Positions 51,983-60,835 of a stretch of 64,000 nucleotides of DNA are shown in pieces. The stretch is from positions 1 through 64,000 of the forward strand of contig NZ_BMHP01000007.1 of assembly GCF_014641075.1 (NCBI RefSeq), given 5' to 3'. Numbering within the stretch: the first letter of the stretch is position 1; each line of letters begins with the position of its first letter. This stretch comes from Paenibacillus nasutitermitis (GTDB lineage: Bacteria; Bacillota; Bacilli; Paenibacillales; Paenibacillaceae). A program made the position numbers and the translations under genes. The notes under the pieces are model-generated. The model was not told where the DNA came from. It was given only the letters and a program-made list of their open reading frames with translations, and ran no database searches.

Positions 51983-54595
51983 CTAAAGCTTGGCTGGCGG
52001 ATCCGGCGGATCGAGCAGCTGCAGTTCCTGCACCCTGACCAAAGCTTGTGTCCGCGAGGAGACGCCTAGCTTGGCGTAAATTCGCGAGAGATACACTTTC
52101 ACAGTGCCTTCGGTCAATGAAAGCTCGCCCGCAATGGACTTGTTTGCCGCCCCACCCTTCATCAGCCGGATAATAACCAGCTCCTGGCGGGTCAGCGGTT
52201 CGATCAGTGTCTCATTGGCAAGCCTGGATTTCCGGGGGGCTGTGAACAAATCCAGCAGCCTGCTCACATAGGCTTCCGAAACGCCACGGCAAAGAGGCGC
52301 GTCCGCGTCCTTGCTGCGCTCGTACTGATAGGTCTGCAGCAGCGAGGCCATGGCTTTGCCTTCGTCGGCAAAACTGCGGATATATCCGTTAGCTTCGCCA
52401 ATGATCAGGGCTTCCCGCAAATGCAGCAGCGCGTTTAGCCGCTGCCCCCGCTGCGCTTCCAGCAGCGCCTGGAGAATGGAGATTTCCGTTATGCTGACCA
52501 GGCATTTCTCCCGCTCGGCCTGCGGCTTCATCAGGGCAAGAAGCCGAAGCGCATCGGCTTCCTTGCGCGCTGCTCCGAGATAGCGGCATAGTGCCAGAAA
52601 CTCAAACAGCCGATCAGGTGCCGGCCGGTCATCTGCGGACAGCTGCAGTCTCTTTATTTCCTGTCTGGCCAGGGACGTTTGCCCGTTTCTCAGATACAGG
52701 CCGCTGAGAAAGGCGCGCAGCTGGCGAATCCACCGGAACTCCGACCGGTCCGCAGCCTGTTCGATCGCCTGTTGGATCGTATCCATGGCCAGCTCCATGC
52801 CCCCTTGTGCGGCATGACAGCGGGCGAGTGTAATCCTACCGGGTATATGAAGACCCGCAACCTCGTGAAATCGATAAGACTGCTCGCCTTTGCGCAGGCA
52901 GGCATGGCAATCCTCCAACCGATTCCATTCATAGAACCCTTCAGCCAGCGACTGGTTCACATACAGATTAATCAACGAATGCTTCCAGCCATGGGATTCG
53001 ATTAACCCCATAAACTGGTTGGCGATCGCTTCCGTATGGGGAGACAACATCCCTTTCAGGCCAAAGTCCGTCCGCCTCACCAGGGGCTCGCCCTGATTGT
53101 AATTAAAATTGTAAAAGATCGGATTCTCCGGCAGCAATTCACCCGAGATCGTCTCGGAGAACCGGTACCAGCCTTTAAAATCATGATTGTAAAAAACCAG
53201 ATTGGATTTTACAAAAAGCATTCCGCTCTGGATTTGACGGCGCTCTGCATCATCAGCATGTGCCAGGAAACGCTCCTCAATTTGCTGCAGAACCATATCG
53301 GCGCGTGTTATTTGACCAGATATGACAAGCATGAAGGCATGCAGCAAGGACAGATTGACGGTAAGCTTGCCGCTTGGAGCGGCGGCTTCAAACCAGCCCA
53401 GCAAGAGGGGGAATTCACCCCGATTGAACAAGGCCATGGCGTGGTAGCCGAGCAGTTGTACCGCATAGTCATAATCTCCACCGAGCAGCGCGTGATGGAT
53501 TGCTTCGTCCGCCATTCCTTGCGTCATAAAGGATGGGCTGGCCAGAGCCTGTCCCTGGCTCCACAGGATGGGCTGGCCGCGTTGAACCAGACTGCGCAGA
53601 AATGCCGAGAACAAATGGTGGTAGCGAAACCAGGTATCCGTATCATCCAGCGGGATAAGAAATAAATTCATGGCTTTAAGCTTCCCCAGCATCTCCTGGC
53701 CGTCGGTCCGAGCGGTCACATCATTGCAGACGGCGGCGTTCATACGCTCCAGGATCGAAGTTTTCAGCAGAAAGCTGTGGATGTCGGAAGGGAGATGGGA
53801 AAGCACCTCGTTGAATAAATAATCGGCGATATTGCGGTGACGGCCGTTGAAGCTGCTGATGAAATGTTCATAGTCCCTGGTCGAGCGCAGCGAGATGGAG
53901 ACCAGTTGAAGTCCCGTAACCCAGCCTTCCGTCTGATCGAACAATTGTCCGACTTGCCTGGCAGTCAAGGGAAGAGGGGACATTTCACGGTAAAATTCCC
54001 GCGTCTCCTCCAAGGTGAACTGGAGTTGATCGATAGAAAGCTCTATATGCTGCTCCTCCGCTCTCCATTTGGAAGTGGCAAAAGGAATCCGCGAGCGGCT
54101 GGCCAGGATCACATGGACAGAGCCAGGGAGGTATTCAATGAAATAGGACAAGCTCTCATGAATGCGCGCATCGGCAATACACTGGAAATCATCCAGCACA
54201 AGAACAAGCGGATCGGGGCTCCCGGCAAGTTCATTGATGAGCGCATCGATAAAGGTATGAATATTTATGCCCGGCAGCAGCTCAGCCAGTGGGGAGAGCG
54301 GCTTTGACAGCCGGCCCGGCCCGGCCGCAATCAGAGCCTGGATGATATAACGCCAGAAGCGCACAGGGTCATTGTCCCGTTCATCCAGCGAAACCCATCC
54401 CGCAGACAAACGATGATAATGAACCGTCTGTATGAGCAGTGTCGTTTTGCCGAATCCGGCCGGGGCGATGACGGTTGTCAGCTTGCCATCAAGATTTCGG
54501 GCTATGGCCTCGACAAGGCGGGACCGAAGCAGCAGATTCTCCCGGTAAGGGGGGAGGCTTGTTTTTGTTTTCAGTAATAGGTTTGCGGAAATCAT
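51983..54595 (-). CDS. MalT-like STAND LuxR-family regulator
   Basis: The 870-residue protein has a P-loop (APAGFGKTT, about 44-52), a Walker B (LVLVLDDFQ), a winged-helix/TPR middle and a C-terminal LuxR helix-turn-helix (LTRQELVIIRLMKGG through LSLTEGTVKVYLSRIYAKLG). This is the MalT layout: ATP-dependent oligomerisation after inducer binding, then activation of target genes. It lies downstream of, and in the same direction as, the 14-TM exporter, but a terminator divides them. Its inducer and targets are unknown. Confidence 0.9.
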   Translation of the reverse strand: MISANLLLKTKTSLPPYRENLLLRSRLVEAIARNLDGKLTTVIAPAGFGKTTLLIQTVHYHRLSAGWVSLDERDNDPVRFWRYIIQALIAAGPGRLSKPLSPLAELLPGINIHTFIDALINELAGSPDPLVLVLDDFQCIADARIHESLSYFIEYLPGSVHVILASRSRIPFATSKWRAEEQHIELSIDQLQFTLEETREFYREMSPLPLTARQVGQLFDQTEGWVTGLQLVSISLRSTRDYEHFISSFNGRHRNIADYLFNEVLSHLPSDIHSFLLKTSILERMNAAVCNDVTARTDGQEMLGKLKAMNLFLIPLDDTDTWFRYHHLFSAFLRSLVQRGQPILWSQGQALASPSFMTQGMADEAIHHALLGGDYDYAVQLLGYHAMALFNRGEFPLLLGWFEAAAPSGKLTVNLSLLHAFMLVISGQITRADMVLQQIEERFLAHADDAERRQIQSGMLFVKSNLVFYNHDFKGWYRFSETISGELLPENPIFYNFNYNQGEPLVRRTDFGLKGMLSPHTEAIANQFMGLIESHGWKHSLINLYVNQSLAEGFYEWNRLEDCHACLRKGEQSYRFHEVAGLHIPGRITLARCHAAQGGMELAMDTIQQAIEQAADRSEFRWIRQLRAFLSGLYLRNGQTSLARQEIKRLQLSADDRPAPDRLFEFLALCRYLGAARKEADALRLLALMKPQAEREKCLVSITEISILQALLEAQRGQRLNALLHLREALIIGEANGYIRSFADEGKAMASLLQTYQYERSKDADAPLCRGVSEAYVSRLLDLFTAPRKSRLANETLIEPLTRQELVIIRLMKGGAANKSIAGELSLTEGTVKVYLSRIYAKLGVSSRTQALVRVQELQLLDPPDPPAKL

Positions 54596-54789
54596 CGTTC
54601 CTCCGTGATCGCCAGTACGTATTGGTATGGTCTCAATTATATCTACTTTATCGGTGAAAACAGGTATTTCATTAACTTCATGACAATGGTCAATTGTAAA
54701 AAAGCGATACGCATTTGTATGGGAATTTTAATTGAGATTAATAGATTTTCATTTGGATTTGCACCCAGGGTCCAATCGGTCAGTTGTAA

Positions 54790-54829
54790 TAAAAAAACGC
54801 TTTTCGCTGGACAAGCCGGCGAAAAGCGT
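54790..54829 (-). terminator. Terminator after the 14-TM exporter
   Basis: On the minus strand ACGCTTTTCGC pairs with GCGAAAAGCGT and is followed by a run of seven Ts, about 30 bases after the exporter stop codon. Confidence 0.92.
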
Positions 54830-54858
54830 CAGTGGTCAAGCCTTAAACTTAGAAATCT

Positions 54859-56394
54859 CTAGTGGGCGGCGTGGGAGCCCTGACCCTCGCTGCTGGGGTC
54901 AAGCTTGCTGCGGCCCATCGCAAATGCGACGAGGAAGGCCAGCAGGGCAGGAATAATCGCCCAGGCGAAGGTGTGCGTAATGGAGGACGAAAGCGCAAGC
55001 GAGATTTTGTCCAGCGCCTGCTCCGGAATACTCGCCCGCGCCACTGGCGAGAGGAGAGCATGCGGATCGCTCAAATCGATACCTGCGGGTATTTCTTCCC
55101 CGGTGCCTCCGGGAAAGGAATCGCCCAACTTACGCGTGAACAGGTGGCTCTGGATAATGCCGAATACCGTAATCCCGAGCGTCATGCCCAACGAACGGAG
55201 AAAATTGAGCGTGGCGCTGGCGGAGCCGCGCTGTCTGGCGCTGACGGAATGAATCACCGCGTTGCTCAGTACAGAGAAGGAAGCGCCGATCCCAAGACCC
55301 ACAAGTACCATGAATAACCGGATGATGAGTTTGGAGGAATCCGGGCCAATCGTTGTGAGCAGCGCAACACCGCCTGCAAGCAGGGCCAAGGTCGGGAGCA
55401 TGATGGATCGGTAGCTGATTTTGGTCATTAGCGCTCCGCCCAGCGTCGCCGTCACGACAGAGCCCAGCATCATAGGGAGAAGCACCAGACCGGAATTGGT
55501 TGCTTTGCCCCCGAGCACCCCCTGGATAAATATCGGGATATAAATAGATGCCGTAATGAATGCCGCTCCGCTGAGCAGTGCCATGACATTGCTCGAGGCA
55601 TACAGCTTATCCTTGAACATGTTAAAGGAGATGATCGGCTCCTGGGCGCGAGTCTCCGCAAATAGAAACAACAGGGCAAGCACCGCGAAGCCAGCGAACA
55701 AGCCGAGAATTGTTGCGGAATCCCAGGCGAACTGTTTGCCTCCCAGCTCCAGGGCAAACATCAGGCAGACGATGCCGCCGACCAGAGTGAAGGCACCCAG
55801 CCAGTCGATTTTTTGCCGGGAATGCTCATGGGATTCTTTGTAGAAGATCGTAACCATCAGGAAAGCAATGATGCCGATGGGGAGATTGATATAAAAAATC
55901 CATTCCCATTTGATATAATCGGTTATGTAAGCCCCTAGAAGCGGACCGAAAATACTGGAGAGGCCAAACACCGCTCCAAACAAGCCGCCGAGCTTGCCCC
56001 TTTTTTCAAGAGGGACGGTGTCGAACATAATGGTGAAAGCAATCGGGATCAGCGCTCCGCCGCCTATTCCCTGGATGGCGCGGTAAATACTGAGCTCGAC
56101 AATGGAAGTTGCTGTGCCGCATAGAATGGAGCCAGCCATAAATACCAGAATACCGAATATAAAAAACTTCTTGCGGCCATACATATCCGATAGTTTGCCG
56201 AAGATTGGCATACCGGCCATTTCGGCAACCATGTAGGCGGATGTCACCCACACAAATTTGTCCAGACCGCCCAGTTGTCCGACAATGGTTCCCATAGCAG
56301 TGGCAACAATCGTATTGTCCATGGAAGCCATAAGAATGCTAAGCAGCAGGCCGGCGAGAACAACACCTACATTTCCTTGCGTTTTCGTTGTCAT
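54859..56394 (-). CDS. 14-TM MFS drug exporter (EmrB/QacA, DHA2)
   Basis: GAGGAGT precedes the ATG at 56394 by about 10 bases. The 511-residue product has 14 helices, the DHA2 first helix with MASMDNTIVATAMGTI (Asp in the MDxTIV motif), motif A in GKLSDMYGRKKFFI and motif C-like GIGGGALIPIAFTI. It should export lipophilic cations or antibiotics using the proton gradient. No dedicated regulator is directly adjacent upstream. Confidence 0.92.
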   Translation of the reverse strand: MTTKTQGNVGVVLAGLLLSILMASMDNTIVATAMGTIVGQLGGLDKFVWVTSAYMVAEMAGMPIFGKLSDMYGRKKFFIFGILVFMAGSILCGTATSIVELSIYRAIQGIGGGALIPIAFTIMFDTVPLEKRGKLGGLFGAVFGLSSIFGPLLGAYITDYIKWEWIFYINLPIGIIAFLMVTIFYKESHEHSRQKIDWLGAFTLVGGIVCLMFALELGGKQFAWDSATILGLFAGFAVLALLFLFAETRAQEPIISFNMFKDKLYASSNVMALLSGAAFITASIYIPIFIQGVLGGKATNSGLVLLPMMLGSVVTATLGGALMTKISYRSIMLPTLALLAGGVALLTTIGPDSSKLIIRLFMVLVGLGIGASFSVLSNAVIHSVSARQRGSASATLNFLRSLGMTLGITVFGIIQSHLFTRKLGDSFPGGTGEEIPAGIDLSDPHALLSPVARASIPEQALDKISLALSSSITHTFAWAIIPALLAFLVAFAMGRSKLDPSSEGQGSHAAH

Positions 56395-56456
56395 GGTTCG
56401 TTAACTCCTCACTCACTCTTCAGAATATTCAACTGCTTTTTTATTATAAGTAAAGA

Positions 56457-56480
56457 ACCCTGACAACTGTATGTCAGGGT
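56457..56480 (-). terminator. Hairpin after the AI-2E family gene
   Basis: ACCCTGACA and TGTCAGGGT form a perfect 9-bp stem; on the minus strand TTCTTTACTT follows. It lies between the AI-2E gene and the exporter start. Confidence 0.6.
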
Positions 56481-56509
56481 CCCTGAAGTATCAAAATAGT
56501 TTTCGTCTT

Positions 56510-57727
56510 TTATTCGGGTTTGACAGAGTCGGGGGGGAGGCTGTTCTCGGTTAGAACAATCCCGCTTTTGGTTTGGGATGCCAGAGCATCCTCAGGCGGA
56601 TATAGCCCTGAACGCAATTGAATCCAGTTAAAGAGATGGGAACAAATAACCTTTAATACGGCGTAACCGGGGACGGCGACAATAATGCCGAGAATGCCGA
56701 ACAGGTTGCCGGCTGTGAGAATGACGAAAATAATGGTCACCGGATGAATCCGCAGCGTTTTGCCCATGATTTGGGGGGAGATGAATTTACCCTCAATCAG
56801 CTGCACGACCGTCCAGACAACAATCATCTTGAGCAGCATGGCCGGCGAGGTGACCATAGCTACGATGAGCGCCGGCGTGATGGCGATAACCGGACCCAGA
56901 TAAGGAACAATGCTTGTGCATGCGGCAATAATCGCCAGAACAAGCGAATATTCCAATCCGATAATGAGGTATCCGATGTAGAGGAGGCCCCCGATACAGA
57001 AGCTCACAATAATTTGACCGCGGATATAAGAGGCGATTTGCTGATTCATCTCTATCATCACCCGGTGGCTTTCCTTGCGTAAAGCAGTAGGCACGAACTG
57101 TAGAATAAAGCCCGGAAGGTTCCGGCCATTACGCAATAAATAGAACAATATGAAAGGAAGCGCCACAGCCGCAAGCACAATTTCGGTTACGACGCCAAGC
57201 ACGCCGCCGATTCCGTTCCAGGCGTTGCCGACAAATTCGGAAGCCCGTGAAGTGATCGACTTCATCAAATCGGCTGAATTGAACCCGATTGTTTCCTGAG
57301 CCTCGCTGAAGAAATCGCTGCCGGTCCATTCCTTGAACCGCTGCTGGGCATCCGCGCTATATTCGGGTATGTTTTCGATCAGACTCGTAATCTGGTTGCG
57401 GATGAGCGGAATGACGGCGACAACGGCGATTACGATCAGGCTGATGATCAGGATATAAAGAAGCAGTATCCCGTATCCTCTTACGATTCCCTTGCGCTCC
57501 ATGAAGTCGACGACCGGATTGACCAGATAATAAACGATGCCAGTCAGTACAAGAGGCAGGACCACGGTCTTGACCAATGCGATCAGAGGATTGAAAATGT
57601 AGGAAATATGACTAAATACCATAATATTCAATCCAATTAACAGCAAAACAAATAAAGTCAGGACAAAGCGGTTGTTCAAGAACAAATAACGAAACCGCTC
57701 CGACCAGTTGCGTGAACGTTCGGACAT
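56510..57727 (-). CDS. AI-2E family transporter (YtvI/PerM type)
   Basis: ATG at 57727 has GAGGAG upstream at about 9 bases. The longer frame to 57760 would read through that site. The 405-residue protein has about 8 helices, an amphipathic middle part (NQITSLIENIPEYSAD) and the family's LEYSLVLAIIAACTSIVPYLGP. Family members are linked to autoinducer export, Na+/H+ exchange or peptidoglycan precursors; the role here is not clear. Confidence 0.87.
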   Translation of the reverse strand: MSERSRNWSERFRYLFLNNRFVLTLFVLLLIGLNIMVFSHISYIFNPLIALVKTVVLPLVLTGIVYYLVNPVVDFMERKGIVRGYGILLLYILIISLIVIAVVAVIPLIRNQITSLIENIPEYSADAQQRFKEWTGSDFFSEAQETIGFNSADLMKSITSRASEFVGNAWNGIGGVLGVVTEIVLAAVALPFILFYLLRNGRNLPGFILQFVPTALRKESHRVMIEMNQQIASYIRGQIIVSFCIGGLLYIGYLIIGLEYSLVLAIIAACTSIVPYLGPVIAITPALIVAMVTSPAMLLKMIVVWTVVQLIEGKFISPQIMGKTLRIHPVTIIFVILTAGNLFGILGIIVAVPGYAVLKVICSHLFNWIQLRSGLYPPEDALASQTKSGIVLTENSLPPDSVKPE

Positions 57728-57919
57728 GCAGCCATTCTCCTCTTCTGGTTCATTAAGCATTGGTATGCGAACTTGATGTTTTTCTCTTATTATTGCACAT
57801 TATGGCTTATTAACCTACCGCCCAAACGCAGATTAATACCCCATTCTGAAAGAAAGCAAACAAAGGGCATCTGAAGCAGCCGCCCTGCCGCAAGATTAGC
57901 CGATCTCGCTGCGGGTTTA

Positions 57920-57932
57920 AATGATAATCATT
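57920..57932. promoter_or_regulatory. Fur-box-like palindrome over the leader
   Basis: AATGATAATCATT is a perfect 6-1-6 palindrome and equals the central 13 bases of the classical 19-bp Fur box. The outer three bases on each side do not match. It abuts GGAGG of the next gene, so a bound repressor would stop transcription. Confidence 0.5.
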
Positions 57933-57945
57933 GGAGGAATGGACC

Positions 57946-59067
57946 ATGAAAAAAATAACAACCATGCTTGGCAGCGTGCTGCTCGTGTCGATGCTGGCAG
58001 CATGCGGAAATGAATCTCCGGATAACGGCGAGAATACGACTGGCCCCATCCATGTGGACCAGCCGACAAACTCAGGCAAAGGGAATATGGAGCGCGGCTT
58101 CGAGGTGCTTACGGAGGGACTGAAATCGCCCTGGGCCATTGATTTCAGCGGAGATCTTATTTATATCAGCGAGCGCGACGGCGCTATTGTGAGGATGAAG
58201 GATGGCAGGCTGACAAGGCAGAAGCTGCAGCTGAGCAGTCCTGTCAAGCAGGAGGGAGAAGGCGGGCTGCTGGGATTTGTGCTGACGGCGGATTTCTCCA
58301 CGACGAAGGAGGCTTATATTTATTATACCTATGAGAAGGGGGATGAATTATTCAACCGTGTCGCGATAATCGCGGAGAACGGGGATGCGAGCGGATGGGA
58401 GGAGAAGCGGATTCTGCTGGACGGCATTCCCGGCGCATCCAATCACGATGGAGGCAGGCTGGCAATCGGCCCGGATCAATGCCTGTATATTACAACGGGG
58501 GATGCCCAGCACGAAGACCATGCGCAGGATTTGGACAGCCTCGCCGGCAAAATTCTGAGAATGGCGGCGGATGGCTCCGTGCCGGAGGACAATCCTTTTG
58601 ACGGTTCCTACGTGTACAGCTACGGACACCGCAACCCGCAGGGACTGGCCTGGAACAACAAAGGCGAGCTGTTCAGCTCGGAGCATGGCCCTTCCTCCGT
58701 GCCCGGCGGGCATGACGAGCTTAACAAGATCGAACCCGGTCTCAATTACGGTTGGCCCGAGGTTATCGGGGATGAGAGGAAGGAAGGCATGACACCTCCC
58801 GTCTATCATACGGGAGACGATACGTTGGCGCCTTCCGGTATGACGGCCAATGACAGGGGGGAGTGGCTGGTAACAGGGCTGCGCGGTGAGTCCTTAGTGA
58901 AATTCGCCCCCGACGGATCGACACATGAAGTGCTGATAACTAGTGAAGGACGCCTGAGGGATGTGAAAATTCATAACGACGCTGTATATGTGATCACCAA
59001 TAATACGGATGGACGGGGAGACCCGGGCAAAGGGGATGACCGGTTGATTCGTCTGACCGGCCATTGA
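57946..59067 (+). CDS. PQQ-dependent-type sugar dehydrogenase lipoprotein
   Basis: ATG 57946 has GGAGG 8 bases upstream. The signal peptide ends in MLAACGNE (lipobox). After a Gly/Asn linker comes a six-bladed propeller of the glucose/sorbosone dehydrogenase family (about 50-373) with SPWAIDF, GGLLGFVL, NHDGGRLAIGPDQCLYI, YGHRNPQGLAW, SEHGPS and GLNYGWPEV. These enzymes oxidise sugars using PQQ outside the membrane. Paenibacillus usually makes no PQQ, so the protein may depend on external cofactor or have another role. Confidence 0.88.
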   Translation: MKKITTMLGSVLLVSMLAACGNESPDNGENTTGPIHVDQPTNSGKGNMERGFEVLTEGLKSPWAIDFSGDLIYISERDGAIVRMKDGRLTRQKLQLSSPVKQEGEGGLLGFVLTADFSTTKEAYIYYTYEKGDELFNRVAIIAENGDASGWEEKRILLDGIPGASNHDGGRLAIGPDQCLYITTGDAQHEDHAQDLDSLAGKILRMAADGSVPEDNPFDGSYVYSYGHRNPQGLAWNNKGELFSSEHGPSSVPGGHDELNKIEPGLNYGWPEVIGDERKEGMTPPVYHTGDDTLAPSGMTANDRGEWLVTGLRGESLVKFAPDGSTHEVLITSEGRLRDVKIHNDAVYVITNNTDGRGDPGKGDDRLIRLTGH

Positions 59068-59081
59068 ATAGAGAAAGGAAC

Positions 59082-59127
59082 AGATGCTGTTCGGGGCTTG
59101 CCATGACCCGGGCAGCATTTTATTTTA
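59082..59127 (+). terminator. Rho-independent terminator
   Basis: GATGCTG with CAGCAT, an inner GGG/CCC stem and a T-rich tail, 15 bases after the dehydrogenase stop. Confidence 0.75.
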
Positions 59128-59166
59128 TATTGATGGCCTGCAAAGGTTCACGATGTTTAGGAAGAC

Positions 59167-59198
59167 TTGACTCTCACGTATACGGTAGGGTTTATAAT
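59167..59198 (+). promoter_or_regulatory. MerR-type promoter with operator in a 20-bp spacer
   Basis: TTGACT (59167-59172) and TATAAT (59193-59198) are 20 bp apart, the overlong spacing used by MerR activators. The spacer holds an inverted repeat, ACTCTCACGT-AT-ACGGTAGGGT (59170-59191), 7 of 10 positions symmetric. The MerR gene starts 46 bases downstream. Confidence 0.85.
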
Positions 59199-59243
59199 AA
59201 ATCGCCGAGAATAAATGACTTGCCCGAAAGGAGATGCACCTGT

Positions 59244-60035
59244 ATGTACAGCATCGGACGATTATCCAAGGAAACAGGGATCACGGTTCGAACGCTGCAT
59301 TATTATGATGAGCTGGGGCTGCTTGAACCCTCTTATCTCTCAGAAGCCGGTTACCGGTATTACGAGGAACGCGATGTGATGCGGCTTCATGAGATCGTAG
59401 CACTGAAGAAGCTGGGCTTCACGCTCGCCAAGATAAAAGGCATGGTTACCGGAGGACCTGACACCGAGCGGAAGGACCGCTGGAAGTCTTCCCTGACGAT
59501 GGAGCTGGCAGCCGTCCGCAGCGAGCTGCAGCGTCTCAGTGATCTGGAAAAGCTGATCCATATAACCTTGCAGTCCATCGAAATCAAGCCGGATATTATG
59601 GCGGATGATTTGTTCCTGTTCATCCGCTCCATACAAAGCGATAATATAGAGCCGCGTGAGAAGTTCAGAAGCCTTTATTTCACGGAGGAAGAAAGGCCGA
59701 TTATCGAGGAGCTGCCTGAGTTGGGCAATGACGATCCCAGGACGTTAACCTGGGTATCGCTGCTTGGAGAGATTAGATCCAATCTCCATGAGCCGCCGGA
59801 TTCCCCTGTTTCCCGGAAGCTGGCCCAGCGGATCATCGGCTTGACCGACGAGTTTTTTGGCGGGAATGAGGAACTGGTAGAGAAGTATTGGGGTCTTGTC
59901 AGGCCCGACGAGGGAATGCCGGAGAAGGTATTTGGAATGGACAAGGAAACGATGGATTATATGGACCGCATCATTGACTGGTATATCGCAAACGGTGAAA
60001 AAGGAGAGAAAAATGCGGATGAGCGCGTCGAATAA
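59244..60035 (+). CDS. MerR family regulator with effector domain
   Basis: ATG 59244 has AAAGGAG about 10 bases upstream. The 263-residue protein has a MerR helix-turn-helix (SIGRLSKETGITVRTLHYYDELGLL, seen as ETGITVRTLHYYDELG), a dimerisation coil (about 75-120) and a TipAL-like helical effector domain. It overlaps the first SMR gene by 23 bases and should twist its own promoter open on binding a drug-like cation. No metal-binding Cys cluster is seen. Confidence 0.9.
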   Translation: MYSIGRLSKETGITVRTLHYYDELGLLEPSYLSEAGYRYYEERDVMRLHEIVALKKLGFTLAKIKGMVTGGPDTERKDRWKSSLTMELAAVRSELQRLSDLEKLIHITLQSIEIKPDIMADDLFLFIRSIQSDNIEPREKFRSLYFTEEERPIIEELPELGNDDPRTLTWVSLLGEIRSNLHEPPDSPVSRKLAQRIIGLTDEFFGGNEELVEKYWGLVRPDEGMPEKVFGMDKETMDYMDRIIDWYIANGEKGEKNADERVE

Positions 60036-60348
60036 AGCGTGGCTGATGGTTGTCTGCGGCGGCTTGCTGGAGATTGTCTGGGCGGCGGGATTCAAATACG
60101 AGCAGGTTCCGGCTCTCGTGGTTCTTATCGCTCTGCTTACAAGCTTTGACCTGATTATTCGAGCCGTGAAGGTGATACCGGTGGGCACGGCATATGCTGT
60201 ATTTGCGGCGATGGGAACCATCGGGACGCTGTTGGTTGATACTATCGCCTCAGGAGGAAACATCAGTTTGCTTAAAGTGGTTATTATTCTGTGTCTCCTG
60301 CTCTTTACGGTGGGACTGAAATTCACCAGCGGAGGAGGAAAAAAATAA
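60013..60348 (+). CDS. Paired SMR exporter subunit A
   Basis: AAGGAG lies 6 bases before ATG 60013, inside the end of the merR gene. The 111-residue product has four helices with the SMR charge in CGGLLEIVWAAGFKY (Glu of TM1) and PVGTAYAVFAAMGTIGT in TM2. It pairs with the next gene's product to a heterodimeric drug/metabolite-proton antiporter of the YkkCD/EbrAB kind. Confidence 0.92.
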   Translation: MRMSASNKAWLMVVCGGLLEIVWAAGFKYEQVPALVVLIALLTSFDLIIRAVKVIPVGTAYAVFAAMGTIGTLLVDTIASGGNISLLKVVIILCLLLFTVGLKFTSGGGKK

Positions 60349-60662
60349 TGGCATGGCTCTATTTGATCGCTGCCGGCATCATGGAAATTGTCGGCGTTAT
60401 CGGGATTAAGAAAACGGCGGAGAAAAACAATTTTCTGAACAATGCTATCCTGATTGCGGGTTTCCTCATCAGCTTCAGCCTGCTGATGCAGGCCATCCAA
60501 ACGATTCCACTCTCGACCGCTTATGCCGTATGGACGGGAGTCGGTACGGTGGGGGCCGCTGTGGTGGGCATGCTGTTTTTCAAAGAATCCAAATCGCTGC
60601 TGCGGATCATCTGCATCTTCGGTGTCATTGCCTGTGTTATTGCATTAAAACTTGCGGAGTAA
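60348..60662 (+). CDS. Paired SMR exporter subunit B
   Basis: ATG 60348 overlaps the first subunit's TAA by one base (TAATG), with GGAGGAGG upstream, so the two are made in step. The 104-residue product has four helices: LIAAGIMEIVGVIGIKK (TM1 Glu) and PLSTAYAVWTGVGTVGA. No guanidine riboswitch is present; control appears to be by the MerR protein. Confidence 0.93.
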   Translation: MAWLYLIAAGIMEIVGVIGIKKTAEKNNFLNNAILIAGFLISFSLLMQAIQTIPLSTAYAVWTGVGTVGAAVVGMLFFKESKSLLRIICIFGVIACVIALKLAE

Positions 60663-60782
60663 GAACGGCTTGAAGCTGATCCGCGGGAGAATAGTCGATC
60701 TGTGCTGCATAGAGATTTCGGCGCAGGAAAAATTTCCCGTTTTCGTTTTTTTAAGATGGGTCTCCAAGTCTTCGGCAAATAC

Positions 60783-60808
60783 TGGTATAATAGTAGACTA
60801 TAAGTCTA
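60783..60808 (+). promoter_or_regulatory. Extended -10 promoter with palindrome at the start site
   Basis: TGGTATAAT (60783-60791) is an extended -10; the -35 is weak. Two bases later comes TAGACT-ATA-AGTCTA (60794-60808), a perfect inverted repeat over the likely transcription start, suited to a repressor. Confidence 0.65.
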
Positions 60809-60835
60809 TGAATCCGAATACTAAAGGGGACCTCT

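Noticed and set aside
59068..59243. Guanidine (ykkC) riboswitch for the SMR pair
   Set aside because: No ykkC motif seen; the region holds a terminator and a MerR-type promoter instead.
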